Source: Bullifex porci
GTDB lineage: Bacteria; Spirochaetota; Spirochaetia; Sphaerochaetales; Sphaerochaetaceae
Assembly: GCF_009695635.1 (NCBI RefSeq)
Contig: NZ_VUNN01000002.1
Coordinates: 124,001-188,000, forward strand
DNA: 64,000 bases
Reading direction: 5' to 3'
The notes below the pieces were generated by a model. The model searched no databases. It saw nothing but the letters and a program-made list of their open reading frames with translations, and had not been told where the DNA came from. The position numbers and the translations under genes are program-made. Each line of letters starts with the position of its first letter. The stretch's first letter is position 1. Of the stretch, positions 52,480 to 60,843 are shown piece by piece.

Positions 52480-53151
52480 ATGAATTATTTGGTAGTAGTT
52501 GCACATCCAGATGATGAGGTTCTGGGAGCTGGAGCAACAATACATAAATTGATAAAAGAGGGGCACAAGGTGGCGGTGGCGATTATGGTCAGTCAGGCTG
52601 CTGCTAGAAAAGATCTCTCTTCTACACTCGCTTCAGATGAAGCAGAATCAATGAAGATAATGGGTGTGGAGAAGGTCTACAACGCATATTTCCCGAACAT
52701 CAAGATGAACACAGTCCCTCACCTAGAACTAGTCCAGTTTGTGGAATCCAGCATTGAGGATTGGAAAGCTGAGGCTATCATCACTCATCATCCTTCCGAT
52801 ACTAACAATGACCATATTCAGACCTCTTTTGCCGTTCAAGCAGCAAGTAGATTATTCCAGCGAAGAGAGAATATTCCTGCTCTGAAAGAGCTTCTCTATA
52901 TGGAAGTACCTTCAAGCACTGAATGGTCTCTTGATAGCTCCTCTAACCATTTTACTCCAAATTATTTCGTTGAGATAGGTAAGGAAGGTGTGGAAACAAA
53001 GATAAAAGCACTTGAGGCATATAAAGGCGTAATGAGGCCATATCCTCATCCGAGGAGCAAGGAAGCATTAGAAGGACTTGCTGCATATAGAGGATCGCAG
53101 TCTGGCTGCAATTACGCTGAAGCTTTTGAGTGTGTTTACAAGAGAGGGTAA
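52480..53151 (+). CDS. PIG-L/LmbE-family N-acetylsugar deacetylase
   Basis: 223 residues. N-terminal VVVAHPDDEVLGAGATIHKL contains the zinc-binding H-P-D-D and the catalytic Asp; TIITHHPSDTNNDHIQTS-like segment (ITHHPSDTNNDHIQ) gives the third zinc-binding His. Family members remove N-acetyl groups from GlcNAc-type sugars or free amino sugars. In this cluster it probably acts on a nucleotide- or lipid-linked amino sugar. It begins 12 bases after the VOC gene. Confidence 0.9.
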   Translation: MNYLVVVAHPDDEVLGAGATIHKLIKEGHKVAVAIMVSQAAARKDLSSTLASDEAESMKIMGVEKVYNAYFPNIKMNTVPHLELVQFVESSIEDWKAEAIITHHPSDTNNDHIQTSFAVQAASRLFQRRENIPALKELLYMEVPSSTEWSLDSSSNHFTPNYFVEIGKEGVETKIKALEAYKGVMRPYPHPRSKEALEGLAAYRGSQSGCNYAEAFECVYKRG

Positions 53152-53154
53152 GAG

Positions 53155-53781
53155 ATGTACGCAAAATACATAAAGAGACTTCTTGATATTGTTCTTTCCT
53201 TGATTGCCATTATTGTTCTTTCTCCTGTCTACTTGATTGTGGCCATAGTGGTCCGAATCCAGATGGGCTCTCCGGTTTTGTTCTCTCAAGACAGAATTGG
53301 AAAGGACGAGAAGGTATTCAAGCTCTATAAATTCCGCTCCATGACCAATGAGAAAGACGAGAAAGGAAAACTGTTGCCGGAAGAAAAGAGACTGACGAAA
53401 TTTGGCTTGACACTCAGGTCCACTTCCTTAGACGAACTTCCTGAGCTGTTTTCAATATTAAAGGGAGATATGTCGATTGTCGGTCCTAGACCACTCCCAA
53501 CATATTATGGCCCTTACTACTTACCAGAAGAAAGAAAAAGGCATCAGGTTCGTGGTGGGCTGATTCCGCCAGATGGACTATCAAAAGAAACCACTCCTGA
53601 GTGGGAAACACAGTTCAAGTATGACAACTATTACGTTGATAATGTTTCATTCCTGCTGGACTGCAAAGTAATCCTTGTAACCTTCTTAATCCTTTTTAAA
53701 CGTGTTGAAACCCAATACGGAACAAAAGACAGACCCCATCTTAATGAGTACAGAGCATGGATGGATAAGGAGAAAGTATGA
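53155..53781 (+). CDS. Polyprenyl-phosphate phosphoglycosyltransferase (PglC/WcaJ-type initiating enzyme)
   Basis: A 208-residue monotopic phosphoglycosyltransferase, small like PglC. It has one re-entrant N-terminal helix (RLLDIVLSLIAIIVLSPVYL), then GSPVLFSQDRIG, FKLYKFRSM, LRSTSLDELPELFSILKGDM and the signature SIVGPRPLP. The E/D catalytic dyad is placed in SLDELPE. It attaches the first sugar phosphate to undecaprenyl phosphate and so starts the repeat unit. ATGA overlap with the next gene. Confidence 0.93.
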   Translation: MYAKYIKRLLDIVLSLIAIIVLSPVYLIVAIVVRIQMGSPVLFSQDRIGKDEKVFKLYKFRSMTNEKDEKGKLLPEEKRLTKFGLTLRSTSLDELPELFSILKGDMSIVGPRPLPTYYGPYYLPEERKRHQVRGGLIPPDGLSKETTPEWETQFKYDNYYVDNVSFLLDCKVILVTFLILFKRVETQYGTKDRPHLNEYRAWMDKEKV

Positions 53782-55028
53782 ATTGTGAACTGACTAAAGA
53801 GCAGGTTGTTGGATACGTTCAGCAATACGGTTCCCCATTATATATATTTCATGGTGAGGAGTTCAGGAAGAATTACCTTGACCTGCTCAACACAATGCGT
53901 GCCATCTACCCTAAATACAATATTGCCTATTCCTACAAGACCAACTATACACCAAAGATCATCTCCCTGGTAAAAGAGCTAGGTGGCCTTGCGGAAGTAG
54001 TCTCTGAAATGGAATATACCCTCGCAAAAAGAGTGGGATATGAAAGCAAGGACATCGTTTATAATGGACCTGTAAAGGGTAATGCCCTGTTTGAGCATCT
54101 TGCTGAGGATGGTGTGGCAAACATCGATAGTCTGGATGAATTGGACACAGTTATCGAGTTTGCAGCTTCCCACCCAAGCCTAAAAATAAAGCTTGCCTTC
54201 CGTGTGAACATCGATATTGAACAGGGCTTCATTTCCCGCTTTGGTGTCGATGCTTATGAAGAAGAAAGCAAGGATGCTGAAATCGACAAGGCATTTGAGC
54301 TGGTGAGGAAAGAGAAAAATATCGAGGTGGTGGGGCTCCACTGCCATATCGGTCGCTCCAGAAGTATCGATGCATGGAAGAATCGTGTCCGCATTATGTT
54401 CAAATTGATTGACAGGTATTTCGATAAGACTCCTGAATTCATTGATTTGGGAAGTGGTATGAACTCCGTGATGGAGCCAGCGTTGGCTTGTCAGTTTGGT
54501 GGGCATATTCCTACTTTTGCTGAGTACGCAGATGTGGTTGCAACCGCAATGAATGAGAAATATGGTTCTCTACCGGTTGAAGAACAGCCTGCTCTATATA
54601 CCGAACCTGGCACTACTCTTATCTCTGGTTGCATGTCCTTTATTGGATCTGTAAAGACAATCAAGAATGTCAAAGGAAAGAGCTATGTGACTTTTGACTG
54701 CTGCGGTGGAAACATGGGTGATATCTGTCACCTCAAGCAGTTGCCGATTAGCGTTTTCCACAGAGGTGGAGAAATTAAAAAAGTAGAAGATGCTATTTTC
54801 GTAGGATACACATGCTTGGAGCATGACCATATTTATGAAGGTTTCTCGGGTGAACTTGCAGTCGGTGATTTGGTTCAGTTCAGGAATGTCGGCAGCTACA
54901 GCAATGTATTCAAGCCGCCATTCATTCTTCCTAACTGCGCAATGATTCAGATTGATGGAGATGGCACTCCTTCACTGATGAAAAGAGCAGAGACAATAGA
55001 TGATCTGTTCCATACCTATGTCTTCTGA
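53778..55028 (+). CDS. Fold-type III PLP decarboxylase-like enzyme (LysA family)
   Basis: 416 residues of the diaminopimelate/ornithine decarboxylase group. PLP lysine K54 in YSYKTNY, GLHCHIG (186-192) and EPGTTLISG (from residue 276) are conserved. The C-terminal catalytic cysteine motif is unusual, reading FDCCGGNMGDICHL where LysA has V-x-G-P-x-C-E-x-x-D. With the adjacent ATP-grasp enzyme it may make or attach an amino-acid-like group to a sugar. It is therefore more likely a cluster-specific enzyme than the housekeeping lysA. Confidence 0.85.
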   Translation: MNCELTKEQVVGYVQQYGSPLYIFHGEEFRKNYLDLLNTMRAIYPKYNIAYSYKTNYTPKIISLVKELGGLAEVVSEMEYTLAKRVGYESKDIVYNGPVKGNALFEHLAEDGVANIDSLDELDTVIEFAASHPSLKIKLAFRVNIDIEQGFISRFGVDAYEEESKDAEIDKAFELVRKEKNIEVVGLHCHIGRSRSIDAWKNRVRIMFKLIDRYFDKTPEFIDLGSGMNSVMEPALACQFGGHIPTFAEYADVVATAMNEKYGSLPVEEQPALYTEPGTTLISGCMSFIGSVKTIKNVKGKSYVTFDCCGGNMGDICHLKQLPISVFHRGGEIKKVEDAIFVGYTCLEHDHIYEGFSGELAVGDLVQFRNVGSYSNVFKPPFILPNCAMIQIDGDGTPSLMKRAETIDDLFHTYVF

Positions 55029-55149
55029 GAAGAATAAGGGTTAAGTGTGGCAGAGAAGAGAGAATCGGAAGAAAAGCAGATGATTGAAGAGAGCTGAAGA
55101 ACAGAAATAGAAACAGAAGCAAAAGACACGGAAAAGAGGAAGCGAAGCA
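55029..55149 (+). other. Strongly purine-rich intergenic spacer
   Basis: Of about 120 bases only about one in five is a pyrimidine on the plus strand, with repeated GAAGA/AGAGA/GAAAC units. No ORF or terminator is seen. GAGGAAGCG near its end can serve as ribosome site for the ATP-grasp gene. Confidence 0.6.
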
Positions 55150-56193
55150 ATGAAAGATATAACAGTATTAGTATCTGCATGTGGCGCCCAGTTCATGCCA
55201 GGACTTGCCGATTGCCTTAAACAAAATGGTGAGCGCAATGTCCGTATCGTTGGCGTGGATATGGGAATTGATAAGACGGTTCTGCAGATGGTAGATGCGC
55301 TTTACCAGGTACCAAGAGCAACAGACCCTGAATATGTAGATAGACTTCTTGAAATTTGCAAGAAGGAAAAAGTTGATGTTGTGATGCCTTTCATGTCCGC
55401 CGAGCTTCTTCCGTTGATTGATAGAAAAGAAGAGTTCGAGGCTATCGGCACAAAGGTATCTGTGTCTGATAGGCACAGTGTTGAAGTAACGAACAATAAA
55501 TACAAGTTCTATGATTTCCTGAAGGAGAACGGACTTCCTGTTCCAAAGTTTGCTCCTGTAAGAAGCGCGGACGAGCTTATCCCGGCATGTGAAGCCTGTG
55601 GCTATCCGAACAATGCTGTATGCGTAAAGGCCACAGAACTCAGTGGTAGCAGAGGCATCAGGATTATTAAACCAGGCGTATCACGCTTTGACATTCTCTT
55701 TGGTGAAAAGCCTAATTCCTTCTTTACCACAATGGATGAACTGCTCTCCACTTTGAAGGAAAGAGACGAAATGCCCGAGATGATGGCGATGGAGTATCTC
55801 CCTGGCATGGAGGGGTCAGTAGACCTTATTGCGGAGAATGGAAAGATTCTGTACATGGCTTATCGTGAGAGTACGGTAAATCTCCACAGCATCCCACAGG
55901 CGGGAGAGTTGAAGGATAACAAAGAGGCATATGAGATCGCAGAGAAGGTAATTGCTGCACTGAAGTTTACCGGCAATGCCGATCTGGACTTTAAGAATGA
56001 CAAGGACGGACATCCCGTGCTGATGGAAATCAATCCAAGAATCGCTGCAACCATGAAGATTTTTAAGGAGGGAGGATTGAACCTCCCATACCTAAGAATC
56101 AAGCAGCTTCTTGGTGAGAAACTGCCGGATGTGGATGTTAAGTACGGGATTAAGTTCAAGAGAAGGTATCTTGAGATGTTTTGTGAGGATTAA
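55150..56193 (+). CDS. ATP-grasp ligase (carbamoyl-phosphate-synthase-like)
   Basis: 347 residues. The N-terminal Rossmann-like domain has VLVSACGAQFMPGLADCLKQ, the ATP-grasp core has VCVKATELSGSRGIRIIK and MEYLPGMEGSVDLI, and the metal site VLMEINPRIAATM. Enzymes of this type in capsule and exopolysaccharide clusters usually join an amino acid or carboxylate to an amine through an acyl phosphate. The adjoining PLP enzyme could provide the substrate (inference). DNA of this gene is visibly richer in G and C than genes further right. Confidence 0.88.
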   Translation: MKDITVLVSACGAQFMPGLADCLKQNGERNVRIVGVDMGIDKTVLQMVDALYQVPRATDPEYVDRLLEICKKEKVDVVMPFMSAELLPLIDRKEEFEAIGTKVSVSDRHSVEVTNNKYKFYDFLKENGLPVPKFAPVRSADELIPACEACGYPNNAVCVKATELSGSRGIRIIKPGVSRFDILFGEKPNSFFTTMDELLSTLKERDEMPEMMAMEYLPGMEGSVDLIAENGKILYMAYRESTVNLHSIPQAGELKDNKEAYEIAEKVIAALKFTGNADLDFKNDKDGHPVLMEINPRIAATMKIFKEGGLNLPYLRIKQLLGEKLPDVDVKYGIKFKRRYLEMFCED

Positions 56194-56196
56194 GGT

Positions 56197-57051
56197 ATGA
56201 AGAAGGTATTAATTTTAGGAAAAGATAGTTATTTAGGTGAGAGTTTGTACTCTTGGCTTAAAAAAAAACCAGATAGCTACGAGATTGATCTTGCCGTTAC
56301 AAAAGATGGCGAGTGGAAAAATAAGAACCTTGCTAACTTTGATACCGTAGTTAATTTTGCCGGAATTGCTCACATAAACAATATCACACCGGATTTAGAA
56401 GGACTGTTCTTCTCCGTCAATAGAGATTTAGCAATAGAGATGTGCACTTGGGCAAAAGAACATGGTGTAAAACATTTTATCCAGTTCAGCTCAATGAATG
56501 TATACGGCGACTATTGTGGTGTTGTTACAGACCGCATGAAAACAAATCCAACTAGCTTTTATGGAAGAAGCAAGCTGGAGGGGGACGAAGGAATCCACAA
56601 ATTAGCAGATGAGAACTTTACAGTTGCCAGCATCAGACCTCCTTTTGTATATGGGAAAGGATGTAGAGGAAATTACAATACTGTCCGTAAGCTAACTCTT
56701 AAGCTTCCTGTCTTTCCAACTTATCAGAATAAGAAGAGCATGATTTATATAGATAATCTATGTGAGTTTATTAGGTTAACAATCGACGCTGGTGCTGGTG
56801 GTGTGTTTACTCCACAAAACAGGGAACTGGTTTCAACAAGTGAGCTGGTAAACGAAATCGCAAAGAATAATCAGCATAAGATAATCAGAACACCCATATT
56901 TAATTGGTCTATTCCAATTCTTATGCGTATTACGGATTTAGCTAAGAAAGCATTTATTGATGATAGTTACAGTTTGGAATTGTTTGACTATTACGATTGG
57001 AAATATTGCGTTGTGGATTTTAAGGATTCAATAAAACGTACTGAATTGTGA
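56197..57051 (+). CDS. NAD-dependent epimerase/reductase of nucleotide sugars
   Basis: A 284-residue extended SDR. N-terminal VLILGKDSYLGESLYSWL (a variant of GxxGxxG, with the first Gly kept), FSSMNVYGDY (catalytic Ser), and the YxxxK pair in SFYGRSKLEGDEG. Similar proteins follow ATP-grasp and sugar transferase genes in many glycan clusters and act as 4-reductases or epimerases on UDP-4-keto sugars. It could complete the product of the 4,6-dehydratase at 48438. Base composition returns to AT-rich here. Confidence 0.88.
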   Translation: MKKVLILGKDSYLGESLYSWLKKKPDSYEIDLAVTKDGEWKNKNLANFDTVVNFAGIAHINNITPDLEGLFFSVNRDLAIEMCTWAKEHGVKHFIQFSSMNVYGDYCGVVTDRMKTNPTSFYGRSKLEGDEGIHKLADENFTVASIRPPFVYGKGCRGNYNTVRKLTLKLPVFPTYQNKKSMIYIDNLCEFIRLTIDAGAGGVFTPQNRELVSTSELVNEIAKNNQHKIIRTPIFNWSIPILMRITDLAKKAFIDDSYSLELFDYYDWKYCVVDFKDSIKRTEL

Positions 57052-57061
57052 GTGTAAAGAA

Positions 57062-58258
57062 ATGAATATACTGGTAGTAAGCCAATACTATTATCCGGAA
57101 CAATTTCGAGTTAATGATATCTGCGAAGAATTAGCACGCAGAGGAAATACTGTGACAGTGTTAACTGGCCTTCCTAACTATCCAAAAGGTGAAGTGTATG
57201 AAGGATACAGAAACGGAGAGAATCGTGAACAGACAATTAATGGAGTAAATATTGTTAGATGTTCAATAAAACCAAGAAAAACAGGAGTTGCTAATCTTGC
57301 ATTAAACTATGTTACTTATGCAGTTAATGCTTCAAGAATGGCAAAAAAAATAAGGAACGTATTTGATGTAGTATTTGTGTATCAAATGTCTCCTGTGACA
57401 ATGGCCTTTCCGGCTATTACAGTTAAAAAGAAATATGGTATTCCTATCGTATTATATTGTTGTGACCTATGGCCTGCATCAATTCTTGATGTAAACATTA
57501 ATCGCGATAGTATTTTGTATAAGATGGTAAAGAGAATGTCATCATATATTTATAACTCTTGTGATGAAATAATTGTGACCTCCCCATCTTTTAAGAATTA
57601 TCTTCGGAAAGAGTGTGATGTTAAGAATATAAAAATGGATTATGTTCCACAACATGCTGAGGATACCTATTCGGAAGATACCTGTAATGCTGTTGATAAT
57701 GGTATAGTTGATTTTATGTTCCTAGGGAATATTGGGCTTTCACAAAATTGCGACTGTATAATAAAAGCTGCTTCTCTATTAGATAATGGACTTCCGTTCA
57801 GAATCCATTTTGTTGGATCTGGATCGAAATTAGAAGATTTGAAGAAAATGGTAGACAACTATGGTTTGAATGAAAGAGTTGTTTTTCACGGTTTTCAGAA
57901 AATGGAGAATTTACCAAGGTTTTATTCGATTGCAGATGCGTGCTTGCTAACGTTGGCTTTCGATAGTGAAATTGGACTAACTATTCCCGCAAAACTTCAA
58001 GGCTATATGGCAGCAGGCAAACCTGTAGTAGCAGCAATCAGTGGGGATGCGAAGAAAATAATTAATGAATCTGAGTGCGGTTATCAAGTTGAGGCTGGAG
58101 ACTATGAAGGACTAGCAAGAATCATGCTAGATGTAATTAATAATCCAAATTCATTGAAAGTAATGGGCGAAAACGGCAGAGTGTATTTTAATAAACATTT
58201 TGCTAAAGAGGCCGTAATAAATCAATTAGAGAATAAGATTAGGGATTGCTTGAAATGA
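57062..58258 (+). CDS. GT4-family glycosyltransferase (WbuB-like)
   Basis: 398 residues. N-terminus ILVVSQYYYPEQFRVNDICE, TVLTGLPNYPKGEVYEGYR and YQMSPVTMAFPAI are typical of WbuB-type GT4 enzymes acting on undecaprenyl-linked amino sugars; the donor side has FLGNIGLSQNCDCIIKA and IPAKLQGYMAAGKPVVAAIS. It probably adds the second sugar of the repeat unit. The stop overlaps the next start by four bases. Confidence 0.9.
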   Translation: MNILVVSQYYYPEQFRVNDICEELARRGNTVTVLTGLPNYPKGEVYEGYRNGENREQTINGVNIVRCSIKPRKTGVANLALNYVTYAVNASRMAKKIRNVFDVVFVYQMSPVTMAFPAITVKKKYGIPIVLYCCDLWPASILDVNINRDSILYKMVKRMSSYIYNSCDEIIVTSPSFKNYLRKECDVKNIKMDYVPQHAEDTYSEDTCNAVDNGIVDFMFLGNIGLSQNCDCIIKAASLLDNGLPFRIHFVGSGSKLEDLKKMVDNYGLNERVVFHGFQKMENLPRFYSIADACLLTLAFDSEIGLTIPAKLQGYMAAGKPVVAAISGDAKKIINESECGYQVEAGDYEGLARIMLDVINNPNSLKVMGENGRVYFNKHFAKEAVINQLENKIRDCLK

Positions 58259-59424
58259 AGATATTGATGATAAATGTCTCGTGTGGCACTGGAAGTACGG
58301 GGCGTATTTGTACTGATTTAGCAGATGCACTTGAGAAAAATGGTCATATAGTAAAAATAGCATATGGTAGAGATGCTGTTGCTCAAAGGCATCAGAAATA
58401 CGCTGTAAGGATTGGAAATGATTTTGATGTCTATAGCCACGTCCTACAAGCAAGGCTTTTTGACAGAATGGGCTTTGGAAGCAAAAGAGTTACAGAAAAG
58501 TTCATTGAGTGGGTAAAGGAATATGACCCTGATGTGATTCATCTTCACAATATTCATGGATATTACATTAATATCGAGGTGCTCTTTAACTATCTGAAAA
58601 CATGCGGGAAAAGAATTATCTGGACACTTCATGACTGCTGGGCATTTACTGGACATTGTGCGTTTTTTGATTATGTTGGATGCAATAAATGGAAAACAGG
58701 ATGCGAACATTGTTCACAGAAAACAGAGTATCCAGCCAGGGTGGGCATTGATGGGTCAAAACGGAATTATGGTGTAAAGAAAGAACTATTTTCTGGTGTT
58801 CATAACTTAACTATTGTCACTCCCTCTGAGTGGTTGGCAAAACTGTTGAAAGAATCATTCCTAGCAGAGTATCCAGTTAAAGTAATAAAAAATGGTATTA
58901 ATACTAGCATTTTTAAGAATACAAAATCGAATATAAAAGAAAGATTCGGGATAAGCGAAGATAAAAAAATTGTATTAGGTGTTGCGTCCGTTTGGGACAG
59001 TAGAAAAGGATTAGAGGATTTTCTAAAACTTAGTAAACTGCTGGATGATAAATATAAAATTGTCTTAATCGGTTTGAATAAAAAGCAGATAGAAAAGCTT
59101 CCGAATAATATTTTAGGAATAGAGCGAACTGAAAATATTCAGGAATTAGTCGCTTGGTATTCTGTTGCTGATGTGTTTGTTAACCCTACATATGAAGATA
59201 ATTACCCAACTACGAATCTAGAGTCAATTGCTTGTGGTACACCTGTGATTACGTATGATACAGGAGGAAGCGGAGAGAGCGCAAAGATATATGGGAATAT
59301 TATCAAGAAAAAAGATGTTAATTCTCTATATAAAACGTTAGTAGATACACAAACTATTATAAGGAAAGATTGTAACCTTGATTATCGGTTTGCTTTAGAA
59401 CAATATCTTGTTCTGTATGGATAA
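58255..59424 (+). CDS. GT4-family glycosyltransferase
   Basis: 389 residues from ATG 58255, overlapping the previous TGA. N-terminus ILMINVSCGTGSTGRICTDL, acceptor segment DVIHLHNIHGYYINIEVLF, then TLHDCWAFTGHCAFFDYVGC with a Cys-rich CNKWKTGCEHC block typical of this colanic-acid-type GT4 subgroup. The donor side has GVASVWDSRKGLEDFLKL and YEDNYPTTNLESIACGTPVI. The end of the protein is normal. The 166 bases that follow it are AT-rich, with no clear terminator. Confidence 0.9.
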   Translation: MKILMINVSCGTGSTGRICTDLADALEKNGHIVKIAYGRDAVAQRHQKYAVRIGNDFDVYSHVLQARLFDRMGFGSKRVTEKFIEWVKEYDPDVIHLHNIHGYYINIEVLFNYLKTCGKRIIWTLHDCWAFTGHCAFFDYVGCNKWKTGCEHCSQKTEYPARVGIDGSKRNYGVKKELFSGVHNLTIVTPSEWLAKLLKESFLAEYPVKVIKNGINTSIFKNTKSNIKERFGISEDKKIVLGVASVWDSRKGLEDFLKLSKLLDDKYKIVLIGLNKKQIEKLPNNILGIERTENIQELVAWYSVADVFVNPTYEDNYPTTNLESIACGTPVITYDTGGSGESAKIYGNIIKKKDVNSLYKTLVDTQTIIRKDCNLDYRFALEQYLVLYG

Positions 59425-59590
59425 TATATTAAATCATAGTCTGTTTTATTTTTTGTATTATGATTTTGAAACTTTGCTGGCAATAATGACAATATTATTG
59501 AAATCTCTTTTTCTTATATAAAGAACAATACGCTAATTGTTGATCGACAATAAAAGACGAAAAAAAGAGTAAAAGGACTAATAGTTTGAT

Positions 59591-60841
59591 ATGACAAAAA
59601 AACACTTTATAACAGCTTTTATCCTCACCGTTATTACGAGTTTTCTTTTAATATTAAATAGTAATGGGGATTATAATAAAATTGTTGCGGCTTTAGTATT
59701 AATTCTAAATCTAATAGAACTGTTGAAACATAGAAAAAATGTATATTTGCTGATTGTTAACATTATTATTTTATATTGTAATTACAGTATAACTGTCTGT
59801 AACTATTTTTCTACTTTCTCAACCTCTTTTACGGAGTTCTCCAATGAATATGTAGGTGTGCAAGGAATAAATATATTATGTGTGTTTTCATTGTTTCTGT
59901 TCGTCTTCTCGCCTAGTGCGAGTATCAAAGAATTTGAATATGAAAAACCAATTACAAGCAGTAGCAGATATAATACTTTAGTAGAAATGGCTCTAGTAGT
60001 TTTTCTATGCTTAATTTGGTATTTTGGATTTACTAGACCATCAGTATCTGGAATGCGAGGAAGCCCATCTGCTATATATGAATATAGTATAATTCTAATA
60101 ATCATGGGGTATTATTTTAGCGGTAATAGGTTATCATGGAAAATCATATTTACATTAATTTCTCTAGCATATGCTTTGCAAAACTTCATATATGGCGGAA
60201 GAATAACAGGAATTCAGGTGATTATGACAAGTGGAATTTGCCTTTTTATAGATAAAATTACTATGAAAAGAATTGTAATTTCATCACTTTTGGTAATTCC
60301 TTTATTGACTGCAATAGGAATACAAAGGGGCGGAATATCTTTTTCTATGGAATCTATATTTGAAGGGTTACAAGCAATAAACACAAACAAAATGGCATTG
60401 GATACTGCTTATTCAGCTTATTACACATCACTGACATTTTTGAAAGCGATGGACTATACTCCATTTACTTCGAGGTTTTCAATGTTTGGCTGTTTCTTAT
60501 TATCAATGATTTTTGGCGGTAGTATCCCTAACTCGAATTTAGCTGACTATACAAGGGAAAGGTTCCTTCATTATTGGGGAGGTGTCGCCCCATTTTTTGG
60601 GTACTTTTATATAGGTTGGATAGGAGTATTTTTATTAGCTTTTTATATTTGCTTTTTAAAGAAAAAGATTATTTATGGTAGAACAGAAAATGATTTTTTT
60701 AAGTGTCTATCCATTTATGTAGCTGTTACTACGTTTCGATGGTACTTGTATTCACCGACACAGCTTTTCAGGGGGGTTATGCTTTTATGGATCGTATATA
60801 TTTCTTTGAAGTATTTTGATCAAATATTCAGAAAGGCCTAA
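59591..60841 (+). CDS. O-antigen/capsule polymerase-like membrane protein (Wzy 2)
   Basis: 416 residues with about 10-12 predicted membrane helices and little conserved sequence, as is normal for Wzy. Recognisable are the repeated hydrophobic blocks, FTRPSVSGMRGSPSAIYEYS in a loop, and a periplasmic stretch RERFLHYWGGVAPFFGYFYIGW, in which the G-x-x-P-F-F-G-Y-x-Y-x-G-W pattern matches the O-antigen polymerase family. It stands directly before a Wzx gene. It differs fully from the Wzy-like protein at 35960. Confidence 0.78.
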   Translation: MTKKHFITAFILTVITSFLLILNSNGDYNKIVAALVLILNLIELLKHRKNVYLLIVNIIILYCNYSITVCNYFSTFSTSFTEFSNEYVGVQGINILCVFSLFLFVFSPSASIKEFEYEKPITSSSRYNTLVEMALVVFLCLIWYFGFTRPSVSGMRGSPSAIYEYSIILIIMGYYFSGNRLSWKIIFTLISLAYALQNFIYGGRITGIQVIMTSGICLFIDKITMKRIVISSLLVIPLLTAIGIQRGGISFSMESIFEGLQAINTNKMALDTAYSAYYTSLTFLKAMDYTPFTSRFSMFGCFLLSMIFGGSIPNSNLADYTRERFLHYWGGVAPFFGYFYIGWIGVFLLAFYICFLKKKIIYGRTENDFFKCLSIYVAVTTFRWYLYSPTQLFRGVMLLWIVYISLKYFDQIFRKA

Positions 60842-60843
60842 AA

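Noticed and set aside
53778-55028. Calling this gene housekeeping lysA
   Set aside because: The catalytic-cysteine region differs, and the gene is locked in a glycan cassette with ATGA coupling to the initiating transferase.
55041-55238. Short minus-strand ORFs in the purine-rich spacer
   Set aside because: They come only from the absence of stop codons in a polypyrimidine strand and show low-complexity Phe/Ser/Leu sequence.
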